Positions 17,668-26,526 of a stretch of DNA of 64,000 nucleotides are shown here, piece by piece. The notes under the pieces are model-generated. The model made no database searches. It was not told the DNA's origin and was given only the letters and a program-made list of their open reading frames with translations. How positions within the stretch are numbered: position 1 is the stretch's first letter; the number at the start of each line of letters is the position of its first letter. This stretch comes from Chrysogorgia sp. JL179-B06 (taxonomy: Eukaryota; Cnidaria; Anthozoa; Scleralcyonacea; Chrysogorgiidae): positions 200,001-264,000 of the forward strand of contig JAYKKM010000013.1 of assembly GCA_035772405.1 (NCBI GenBank), written 5' to 3'. A program made the translations under genes and the position numbers.

Positions 17668-17682
17668 GTTGGAGTAATATAG
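17668..17682 (+). promoter_or_regulatory. Putative promoter motif before 17686 gene
   Basis: gttggagtaatatag ends three bases before the ATG at 17686. It is the fourth example of the TGGAG/TATA block. Confidence 0.4.
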
Positions 17683-17685
17683 GCG

Positions 17686-18270
17686 ATGGACAAACTTATG
17701 AGGCAGATGAGTTATGGTTTGACAATTGATGAGATCGCGAGCGAGACGCAAACTGAGTGTGGAGGCACCTCCAGGTTTTACTACTGCTCGGATTGCGACG
17801 TTGTGAAAAACGTAAGTGACTGTGGTGGGTACGCGTGTCCAAAGTGTGGTGACATCGAATGGGGTTACACTCAGAGTTATAGCGACATGAGACTCACGCG
17901 ACCAAAAAGCGTTCACAAACGGTCTTGGTGGATGGGGAGGAGACTACGGAACGTTGTGAAGGGTGAGCACCTTGAGTTGGTAAAAGAGGACTTCCTGAAA
18001 GTTGTCAATGTGTTGTACTCATGCAATTTGATAAAGGGTAGAAACGTCAGCAGATATGGATACTACATTATTAGGTTGTGTCATAGAAGACGACTTGAGA
18101 CACTCAAAAGGGTGCCAGACCTCAAAGACGGGAAGGTGAAAGATAAGTTCGACGACAATTTGTTTGGGGTGGTGTACCCAAAGCTGGGATGGTGTGAAAG
18201 TGACGATCGTTATTACAACGAGTGGCTTAGGAAAATAATAAATAAGCGTAGTGTATATAGAAGCCAATGA
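17686..18270 (+). CDS. Zinc-ribbon protein, VLTF3-like candidate
   Basis: A 194-residue protein with an N-terminal zinc ribbon, YYCSDC then YACPKCG (residues 32-57), of the TFIIB/VLTF type. A helical region (LVKEDFLKVVNVLYSCNLI, SRYGYYIIRLCHRR) and WCESDDRYYNEWLRKI follow. This layout recalls viral late transcription factor 3 proteins, which have a zinc ribbon plus a helical domain. Similarity is weak to the eye, so the functional call is tentative. The stop overlaps the ATG of the polymerase gene (ATGA), implying a shared transcript. Confidence 0.45.
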   Translation: MDKLMRQMSYGLTIDEIASETQTECGGTSRFYYCSDCDVVKNVSDCGGYACPKCGDIEWGYTQSYSDMRLTRPKSVHKRSWWMGRRLRNVVKGEHLELVKEDFLKVVNVLYSCNLIKGRNVSRYGYYIIRLCHRRRLETLKRVPDLKDGKVKDKFDDNLFGVVYPKLGWCESDDRYYNEWLRKIINKRSVYRSQ

Positions 18271-21200
18271 GTCGGACTGTGAAAAACCCACTGACAAAAA
18301 GACGGGCGCATAAGACGAGTGCAGCCGTTGTCAATTCACTAACAGACGAAGCGACCAACGTTCACGGCTTCTTTAGAGATCAAGAGGGACAACCTGTAGT
18401 CGAAGACCTCACACCGTCAACGCATCTGTTGGATCGAGCACTGAGAGGGTTCACAAGGTCCTATGGAGTCGAAGTAATTGACGACAGAGACATCAATCAG
18501 GTAAACGCTAGTAGAAGTGCTGTCACTAACCTTTTGAGACGTGAGCTGGGTGAGACCAACGGAATGAAAGTGGTAGAGACAGTCAAGGTCACTTTTGAGA
18601 AAGTTTTAGAGCGTGATAAGACCACATACAAAACTGCCTACTTTAACAGCGAAACGTTCGTCGTCATTAACGAGCGTGACATCGAGGGTGTTGCCAACCG
18701 TGGGTCGGAACAGATTTTAACGCGGATAGCTGGGTGGCTATCTGAGGGGTCTGGATGGACTATCGACAAAATAGACGCACACTACGTTAATATTGCCATT
18801 TATAGACCTTTGAATGGGAGTAGCTACATTGCGTTGCCAAAGGAGCTGCGCAACAGTATGAAGGGCTTGGTAAACGTAAATAATGGGGATGATAACGAGT
18901 GTTTTAGATGGTGTCACCTAGCACATAAGTTTCCTGTTGGAAAACACTCTGATAGAACGTCGAAGTACGCTAGACATGTCAGTGAGTTGAATTATGATGG
19001 AGTTAACTTCCCAGTCACACTCAAAGACTACAATAGGATCGAAAAGGCTAACGATATTAGCATTAATGTTTTTGGGTATGAAAATAAGCAGCCATTCCCT
19101 GTGTACGTTTCTAAGGAGGCGTATCCTGACCATATGGACCTATTGTTGATAACTAATGACGTGGGCAACAAGCATTATGTGTACATTCGCGATTTTAACA
19201 AATTCATGTACCGTCAGACAGAGCATAAGGCGAGAAAGCATTTTTGCAGGTATTGTTTGCAGTGTTTCACCCGCGCGGACGTGCTTGAAAGTCATATTGA
19301 AGTGTGTTTGGTCATCAATGGGAAGCAAGCTATTAAAATGCCGCAAAAAGGTGCGAAAGTGAAATACGAGAATTTTAGCAGACAATTAAATGTACCATTT
19401 GTGGTGTACGCAGATTTCGAGGCTATCACACAGAAGGTGCATGCGGCAACACCATCAAGCGAGTGTAGCTACACAAATGCCTACCAGAGGCATGTTGACT
19501 GTGGTTATGGGTACAAATTAGTTTGTTGCTACGACGACGAGTACAGTAAGCCAGTAAAAGTGTATCGCGGTGAAAATGCAGTCAACAAGTTCATTGGGGA
19601 GATGTTAGAAATTGTTGAGTATTGTAAAGAGACATCTGAGAGTCACTTTAACAAAGAAATGATACTGACTGATGCCGATAAGAAGGACTTTGACGAGGCT
19701 AAAAGTTGCCATATTTGTAGTGTTGAGTACACCGGCGCTGACGTTAGAGTGAGAGACCACTGTCACGTGTCAGGCAAGTACAGAGGGTCCGCACATCGCG
19801 ATTGTAATGTGAACTTTAAGTTGACTGACAAAATCCCTGTGATCTTTCATAACTTGCGCGGCTACGATAGCCATCTCATCATGCAGGAGATTGGTAAGTT
19901 TGGCCAAGACATAAATGTGATACCGAACAACATGGAGAAGTACATGGCGTTCATGCTTGGAAAAAACTTGGTGTTCTTGGACAGCTTTCAGTTCATGAGT
20001 AGTGGTCTAGACAACTTGGTGAAGAACCTACCAAGGGACGCTTTCAAATACACGTCAGAAGTGTTTCATGACGAGGGGTTGGCACTTATGACAAGAAAGG
20101 GAGTCTACCCCTATGATTATATGGACTCCTTTGATAAATTCGATGAAAGCGAGCTACCCTCCAAAAAAGACTTTTACAGCGTTCTGAACGACGAGCGTAT
20201 CACGGAAGAAATGCACGAGCGCGCTTGCGATGTGTGGGACTACTTTGATGTTAAAAATATGGGTGGGTATCACGACCTGTATTTGAAAAGTGATGTGCTC
20301 TTGCTTGCTGACGTTTTTGAGAACTTTAGAAAGACATGTCATCGCGAGTATAAACTAGACCCGTGTCACTATTTCACGTCGCCTGGATTGGCTTGGGATG
20401 CCATGCTAAAGATGACTGGAGTAGAACTCGAATTATTGTCCGACATTGACATGTTCCAGTTCGTAGAATTAGGTATGCGTAGTGGTGTGAGCTACATATG
20501 CAACAGACATGGCGTGGCGAATAATAAGTACATGGAAGGGTACGATAAAGCGCAAGAGTCGAAGTATTTAATGTACCTTGACGCTAACAATTTGTACGGA
20601 TGGGCAATGAGTCGAAGTCTACCCACGGGCGGCTTCAAGTGGTTGACTGAGAAAGAAATTGAAAAGGTTAATCTACGTGACTATCACAACGACAGTAAAA
20701 AGGGGTTGCTGCTTGAAGTCGACTTGGAGTATCCACTACTATCCAGACCATTTGCATGAGCTACATAACGACTACCCGCTGGCCCCTGAGAAAATGGAGA
20801 TAACCGTTGACATGTTGTCGGAGTACTGCACGAAAATAAAAAATAAGTTTAACGTGAGTGTTGGCGGTGTGAAGAAGCTGGTGACTAACTTGATGGACAA
20901 AAAAAAGTACGTGTGTCATTATAGAAATTTGCAGTTGTACACAGATCTTGGATTGAAAATCAAAAAGGTGCATAGGGTCCTACAGTTCGACCAGTCCAAG
21001 TGGTTGGGCAAGTACATTGACTTTAACACAGTCAAAAGAACTGCGGCTAAGAACGCTTTTGAGAAGGACTTCTTCAAGTTGATGAACAACAGCGTGTTTG
21101 GAAAAACAATGGAAAACTTGAGGAAGCGTGTGGACGTAAGATTGGTGACCACTGCGAAGAAATTTAAAAAGCTTGTCTCGAAGCCGACGTTTGTGTCTTG

Positions 21201-21888
21201 CAAGATATTTAGCGAGAACCTAGTTGCTGTCCATAAGGTTAAAGAAACGCTGACACTAAATCGACCCGCATATGTAGGTATGTGTATATTAGACTTGAGC
21301 AAAACGCTGATGTATGATTTCCACTATAATTACATTATGAAAAAGTACTCTAGCGACACCTGCAGATTGCACTTCACTGACACTGACAGTCTGTTGTACT
21401 CAATCAAAACTGGCGACGTCTACTCTGACTTTATGATGGAGCGCGAAAAGTTTGACAATAGCGATTATCCTGACGACAACCCATTCGCTTTCAAAGAGAA
21501 TAAGAAAGTTATCGGCAAGATGAAAGACGAGTGCGCTGGAACACCAATTATTGAGTTCGTTGGGTTGCGCAGTAAGATGTACAGCTATTTGAAAGAGGAT
21601 GGAGGTGGTGGGAAAACCGCTAAGGGTATTAGAAAGAATATTATTAAAAAAGTAATCAGACATGAAGATTACAAAAGTGTGTTACTTGAGCAGAAACAAT
21701 TGCGACACATAATGAAGACCATTAGAAGTGTCAAACATCAGCTAGGTAGTTACGAAATTAATAAAGTGTCGCTATCCTGTTTTGATGACAAACGATACCT
21801 TTTAGAAAATGGCGTTGACTCCTATGCGTATGGTCACAAAAACATTGAAGCGAGAGACACCACTGAAAATAGTGAGCAAACGGACTAA
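18267..21888 (+). CDS. polB: Protein-primed DNA polymerase B, frame broken
   Basis: Family B polymerase of the protein-primed Polinton class, which replicates linear genomes from a terminal protein. The first frame (18267-20759) carries a C2H2-like finger near residue 325 and exonuclease I VVYADFEAI near 380. Next come an endonuclease-VII-like RDHCHVSGKYRGSAH with CHIC near 480-515, exonuclease II FHNLRGYDSH near 527, exonuclease III LKSDVLLLADVF near 672 and polymerase motif A YLDANNLYGWAMS near 769. The second frame (about 20740-21888) carries motif B NNSVFGKTMENL and motif C FTDTDSLLY. The switch is explained by the near-duplicate tatccactac / tatccagacc at 20730-20749, a net gain of 10 bases that leads to a stop at 20757. 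Catalytic motifs are otherwise intact. Confidence 0.95.
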
Positions 21889-21941
21889 TTCGCAAAACGA
21901 CTGGCTATTTGTTAGTCAATGTTAGTCAAAAGAGCACCATT

Positions 21942-22524
21942 TCGCTATCCATTTGGATAAACATCGCCACTAGAGTCAAAATCTGGTGGTTTTTTTTTCG
22001 CGCGTGAATTGAGAGCAGCAGAACGTGTCGGTGGTCATAGTTTGTTGAACAAAAATGCGAAAATGTTGAAATGGCACTTTCTATTTTTTAATATGTGAAA
22101 ATGATGAAGTGGCACATTCTTTTTTTTAAATATGCGAAAATGTTGAAATGACACTTTCTATTTTTCCTAAATGTAATTTGACATAAATTTGTGAAAATGT
22201 TGAAACAGCACTTTCTATTTTTTAAATGTGGTTGAAATAATACCAAATTTAGCAAAAGTCATAATTTGGTATTGTTTCGTTAGTCTCGCGTGTGTTTGAC
22301 ATCAATTTAGTAGAAAACGTGGAAGGGGTGTCTAGCTTGACTAACGATTGCTGTAGTAGTATAGAGGGTGGGGCTGTGAGCTTATTCGACGTTAATTGTG
22401 AATATAAATACCAAAACATCGCCAAATTTGTCGAGTCGTGACTTGGCACAAATTTGGTGATGTTTTGGTATTTATATTCACAGTTGAAGTCGATTGGGCT
22501 CGCAGCCCCACCCTCTATACTACT
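21942..22524. repeat. Right terminal inverted repeat
   Basis: Reverse complement of 4010-4578 with few differences. It ends CCCTCTATACTACT and includes the terminal hairpin at 22355-22524. The target duplication GTTTGC follows at 22525-22530. Confidence 0.9.
22355..22524. repeat. Terminal hairpin of the right TIR
   Basis: Mirror of the left hairpin, with arms agtagtatagagggtggggc and gccccaccctctatactact around the tggtatttatattcac core. Both hairpins have the same orientation relative to the element ends. Confidence 0.8.
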
Positions 22525-22530
22525 GTTTGC
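22525..22530. repeat. Target site duplication, right copy (GTTTGC)
   Basis: Direct repeat of 4004-4009. Confidence 0.9.
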
Positions 22531-22600
22531 TTTATCACTTCTTGCTGACGATTCGCAGGTTTATTTGTCCTTTGATGCAGACATACCTGATATAATTTGT
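22531..22600 (+). mobile_element. Continuation of the interrupted LINE RT
   Basis: Reads LLADDSQVYLSFD, the catalytic ADD box expected after the TSPLGDII segment that ends at 4003. One base is missing just before the box relative to the upstream frame. Similarity fades after about 22600. Confidence 0.75.
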
Positions 22601-22861
22601 CCTTTGATGCATGAGACACATACACCTGAATAATAATTATCTTCTAATGCTATATCGGGTGAAGTTATCCACACGGATGAAGCTTAAGCTTTTAGTTTAA
22701 TGGCACCGGTAAAAATGGAACCGGAAAACATGGCACCGGAAAAAATGGCATCCGAAGATCACCGTTAATTTTTTTAAGTGCGAAAAATAATTTGGATGAG
22801 GCCAAGCCAAGTTGCAGTTTTAATTAAAGGCAATTCTGACTGACAAGTTCTCGCAGAAAAC
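22601..22861. other. No gene; short GGCACCGG repeats
   Basis: Contains a few direct repeats of atggcaccggaaaa near 22700-22752. Otherwise AT-rich and without coding signal. Confidence 0.35.
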
Positions 22862-23015
22862 CATATTAACCATAGGAAAATTTCGAGTGTTGGAATATAC
22901 ACGTTTTAAGATCAAACCCGGACCAGTTGCGAAAAATGCAACATCCTGGAATTGAACCCGCGACTCTGCGATACTAGTGCAGTGGACCACTGAGCTACGG
23001 AGGCCGTTGCCGAGG
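22862..23015 (-). repeat. tRNA-derived SINE, copy 1
   Basis: On the minus strand it shows a pol III A box (ccgtagctcagtgg, 22988-23001) and B box (gggttcaattcc, 22948-22959) with tRNA-like spacing. An AT-rich body with the block aaaatttcgagtgttggaat lies on its downstream side. Related copies lie at 23105-23265, 23400-23450 and 42485-42552. Confidence 0.65.
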
Positions 23016-23059
23016 TTCTGTATATATAAGTAGTAATGCCGGGATAAGAATTAAGTAAT

Positions 23060-23330
23060 ATTTGGCATTTCACTCGATTAAACTGCATGTTCTAAGGATT
23101 CACGGTGAAGGAAAATTTCGAGTGTTGGAATATACATTTTAAGACCAAACCGCTACCAGTTGTGAAAAATGCAACATCCAGGCCATTCGGCTGGAATTGA
23201 ACCCACGACCCTGCGATGCTAGTGCAGTGCTCTGATCACTGAGCTACGGAAGCCGTTGCCGAGAGCCTAGTCACTTCCTTTCTTCACCATAAATCCTTAG
23301 AACATGTAGTTTAATCGAGTGAAATGCCAA
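23060..23330 (-). repeat. tRNA-derived SINE, copy 2, within an inverted repeat
   Basis: B box ggttcaattcc (23193-23204, complement) and A box about 23240-23254 on the minus strand. The copy is bracketed by inverted arms of about 46 bp (gcatttcactcgattaaact at 23062 against 23285-23330), which makes a foldback. It is probably two SINE pieces in opposite orientation. Confidence 0.6.
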
Positions 23331-23384
23331 ATATTTCTTGTAATATACCCAATTCGTATCCCTGCAGTATTACCATCATTATAT

Positions 23385-23450
23385 ATATGTACAGAACTCG
23401 TGACTAGGCTCTTGGCAACGGCCTCCTTAGCTCAGTGGTCAGAGGGACCA
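23385..23450 (+). repeat. tRNA-derived SINE, truncated copy 3
   Basis: The plus-strand block cagaactcgtgactaggctc, then ggcaacggcctccttagctcagtggtcagag, holds the A box only. It breaks off at the GC-rich segment that follows. Confidence 0.55.
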
Positions 23451-23935
23451 GGGAATTTACGAGTTCGAGTTGTGTTCGAGTTCGAGTTCGGTTCGCGAGC
23501 CGAGTTCGAGTTTTCGGCCGGGTGCCGCCGCTTACTACCCACCATTGATATTCCACCCCCAGCGAAACCACGACGACCATCCGACAGATCCCGACCGCTT
23601 CGAGATGGCCTACGAAGACCTTCCGATCCCACCCGACCACCTCCCGACGACTCCCGAGAGCCTTCCGACCATTCCCAATTATCTGTCACCGAGGCACCTT
23701 CACCAACATTCCAACCTTCCTTCCAGTCCTACCGAGTGGACGAAGCCGACCTCAGACATCGTCAACCCCTGTGTTATGCGGCATCCCCACCACCGTCTCA
23801 GTATATACGCGACCTCCTCCGCGACTCACCGAATTTGTCCGCTTGACCGGGATCCGCGGGCGGACATCATCTATATTAAAGAAGTATTAATCATTCCGCC
23901 ATTCCGCCATTCCGCCGTTCCGCAAAATACACCGT
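23451..23935. other. GC-rich low-complexity segment, no convincing gene
   Basis: Three frames are open because of base bias. Translations are rich in Pro, Ser, Asp and Arg, with a loose DHP/DHLP repeat and no domain. It begins with repeats of gagttcgagttc and ends with tandem attccgcc units near 23892-23925. I do not call a gene. Confidence 0.4.
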
Positions 23936-24062
23936 CCAATACGGGGGGTTAGGAAGACACTTAAGGCGGGGGGTTAGGGTTAGGAAGACACTTAAGGCGG
24001 GGGGTTAGGGTTAGGAAGACACTTAAGGCTGGGGTTAGGGTTAGGATTGGTGTTGTGTTGGG
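23936..24062 (+). repeat. Telomere-like 33-bp tandem repeat
   Basis: About three units of ggttagggttaggaagacac plus ttaaggcgggg. A similar sequence in reverse orientation is at 48715-48775. Confidence 0.65.
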
Positions 24063-24354
24063 GATAGCTTCTATTTTGTCCATTATCAAAATAAGGACGG
24101 TGTTCTAGTAATGTCTGAAACCGTTGGGTCGACAGTTTGTTGGTTTAGTAACTCTAAGTCAACTCATGGATTACCAAATCCCGTGGTCAGAGCACTGTAC
24201 TAGCAGGGTCGAGCATTGACACATCAATAACGCCCACACCATTGAATCGCGATGGTGACGGTGGTCTATAACCAGAAGCTTATTTGCATCTTGTTAATAG
24301 GTAACGTCATCATCGGTTCTATAAGGGTATAAATAAGGATCATAACCTTACAAC
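24063..24354. other. No gene seen
   Basis: Contains a degenerate SINE-like piece (gtggtcagagcactgtactagc, 24182-24203). No open frame of note. Confidence 0.3.
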
Positions 24355-24404
24355 GATCACCCCTGATGAAGACACTAGAATGGAGTGTCGAAACGTTGGG
24401 TCAT
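24355..24404 (+). ncRNA. Hammerhead ribozyme motif, plus strand
   Basis: The CTGATGA core (24363-24369) is followed by stem II GACACT-loop-AGTGTC (24371-24389) and GAAA (24390-24393). A zero-loop CG stem III and TT at the cleavage site come next. Stem I pairs CACCC/GGGT over about four pairs plus two beyond a mismatch. All invariant core positions are present. The tiny stem III is typical of retroelement hammerheads that act as dimers. Confidence 0.55.
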
Positions 24405-24865
24405 GGACAGTAACTTTTAAAGTTACTTTAAAAAAACTTTTGAAGGCTAGAGTATAGCGCCAAACTATGTCTGATTTATCACCTGGTTGCGTTGGGAAAT
24501 TATTTGTTGCTTTTTATTATGGCATTATATTTACGAATTTTGAGCTGGTCTCATATCTTTATTTTACGATCACACCCTTTCTATTCAAAACTTCATGGTA
24601 TATCACGCATAACTTTCCACTTCCTCTCTCCTCCGCAGAGGCTTCTTGGGCCTTTCAATGATATTGGGGTTATTGAAGTGGTTTATAGAGCTTCTGAAGT
24701 GATGCGGTAATGGTAGAATAATTCTCTATCCCTTGAAAATATCCTCCACCTCACAAGATTTATAAACCCCTGCAATAACCCAATTAATTTTTTTTAGTAA
24801 TCGTTGACGGGCGGAATCCTAAGCATTCCTGCAATTTAATTGGCTGCCTGAGCGGGCGGTTTTTT
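24405..24865. other. No gene seen
   Basis: AT-rich sequence. The ORFs at 24467-24710 overlap each other in different frames and carry no domain. Confidence 0.35.
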
Positions 24866-25762
24866 GCGATATCTGACCACATCATTTAGTATTTAGGTTT
24901 TTTCCGATATCTGACCACATCATTTAGCATTTAGGTTTTTTGCGATATCTGACCACATCATTTAGCATTTAGATTTTTTGCGATATCTGACCACATCATT
25001 TAGCATTTAGGTTTTTTGCGATATCTGACCACATCATTTGGCATTTAGGTTTTTTGCGATATCTGACCACATCATTTAGCATTTAGGTTTTTTGCGATAT
25101 CTGACCACATCATTTAGCATTTAGGTTTTTTGCGATATCTGACCACATCATTTAGTATTTAGGTTTTTTGCAATATCTGACCACATCATTTAGTATTTAG
25201 GTTTTTTGCAATATCTGACCACATCATTTAGTATTTAGGTTTTTTGCAATATCTGACCACATGATTTAGTATTTAGTTTTTTTGCGATATCTGACCACAT
25301 CATTTAATATTTAGGTTTTTTGCGATATCTGACCACATCATTTAGCATTTAGGTTTTTTGCGATATCTGACCACATCATTTAGCATTTAGGTTTTTTGCG
25401 ATATCTGACCACATCGTTTAGTATTTAGGTTTTTTGCGATATCTGACCACATCATTTAGCATTTAGGTTTTTTGCGATATCTGACCACATCATTTAGCAT
25501 TTAGGTTTTTGCGATATCTGACCACATCGTTTAGTATTTAGGTTTTTTGCGATATCTGACCACATCATTTAGTATTTAGGTTTTTTGCAATATCTGAGCA
25601 CATCATTTAGTATTTAGGTTTTTTGCGATATCTGACCACATCATTTAGTATTTAGTTTTTTTGCGATATCTGACCACATCATTTAGCATTTAGGTTTTTT
25701 TGCGATATCTGACCACATCATTTAGCATTTAGGTTTTTTGCGATATCTGACCACATCATTTA
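24866..25762 (+). repeat. 38-bp satellite array, first block
   Basis: Head-to-tail units of gatatctgaccacatcattt plus agcatttaggttttttgc, roughly two dozen copies with small variants (agc/agt, gcg/gca). The array continues after the Harbinger insertion. Confidence 0.95.
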
Positions 25763-25765
25763 AGG

Positions 25766-26526
25766 TCGGGTGACACGTGCGATTTTTTTCACGCGCCGGC
25801 AACGCAACGGGTCAAATTTCATTGCGTTGCCCGAGCGAAGTGGTTACACGAGCAATGATAGCTTATAGCCGCGTCGGAATTATTAACATGAAAAAACAGG
25901 GAACTAGTGTTTTGCCAACATCACATGGCGTCGAAGAAAGAACTCGTGGTCATAGCAATGCTTTTGCTGGAAGAGGATGACGAAGAGGATATAAAAGAAG
26001 AAAAACGTATTTGGAGCCGACCCTGGCTTCTAGAGAGAAACAACAAAGGTTATTTCAGTCAGCTTCTTCCTCAGGATTTGAGAAATTTATGCGAATGGAT
26101 TTTGAACATTTCAAAAAGATAGTTGATAACCTATCTGAAACCCTTTACAAGAAAGACACAGTAATGCGTGAATCAATCAAGCCAGCAGAAATACTCGTCC
26201 ATGTTTGTTTGTTTAGGAATAGAAACAGAAAGAAACGAGCCTGCACTACAGCACACTTGCCATACAAAAGCGAATTTCATTGGCTGGCTTAAAATAATCA
26301 TTGCGTTTCCTGCTGAAACAATGCCTGGGTAATTTGATATTTTCGGCAATCGTTGCCGAAGTTCAAACATTTCAACATTCCGAAACGATTGCCGAACGCA
26401 TCGGGTTACAATTGCGTTACCGCGCCAGATATGCGACACGTGCAATTTCATCACTCGCGCCGGCAACGCAATGAAACAAAACCCGTTGCGTTGCCGGCGC
26501 GAGAAAAAATCGCACGTGTCACCCGA
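25766..26526 (+). mobile_element. Decayed PIF/Harbinger transposon inside the satellite
   Basis: Inverted termini of about 47 bp start TCGGGTGACACGTGCGAT and end ATCGCACGTGTCACCCGA, followed by a shared cgccggcaacgcaacgggt block. It interrupts the satellite, which resumes immediately after. It carries the N-terminal part of a Harbinger transposase only, so it is internally deleted and non-autonomous. The expected 3-bp duplication is not clean. Confidence 0.75.
25925..26220 (+). pseudogene. PIF/Harbinger transposase, N-terminal remnant
   Basis: MASKKELVVIAMLLLEEDD leads into RIWSRPWLLERNNKGYFSQLL. After a frameshift near 26070-26090 the reading continues FMRMDFEHFKKIVDNLSE, then KKDTVMRESIKPAEIL. 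The WxRPWL, RMxxxxF and DTxMRxxIxPxE pattern is the conserved N-terminal region of DDE_Tnp_4 family transposases. The catalytic DDE part is gone. The frame runs on to 26292 without similarity. Confidence 0.75.

Larger units (their letters stand above)
4010..22524. mobile_element. Polinton/Maverick (adintovirus-like) element, 18.5 kb
   Basis: The unit has inverted termini beginning AGTAGTATAG and ending CTATACTACT, a 6-bp target duplication, and the Polinton gene set: protein-primed DNA polymerase B, retroviral-type integrase with chromodomain, A32-type packaging ATPase and capsid-like proteins. Extra genes include thymidine kinase and a BRO-N fusion. I could not recognise the adenovirus-type maturation protease found in many relatives. 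Most frames are open and intronless and the termini match closely, so insertion seems fairly recent. The polymerase, however, carries a frame break, so this copy probably cannot replicate by itself. Confidence 0.93.

Noticed and set aside
22948..23001. Functional tRNA gene
   Set aside because: A and B boxes are present, but the acceptor and anticodon stems do not fold and related degenerate copies occur; it is a tRNA-derived SINE.
23319..23952. Overlapping Pro/Ser-rich ORFs of 160-175 codons
   Set aside because: Open in three frames because of GC bias; they start within a SINE and show no domain.
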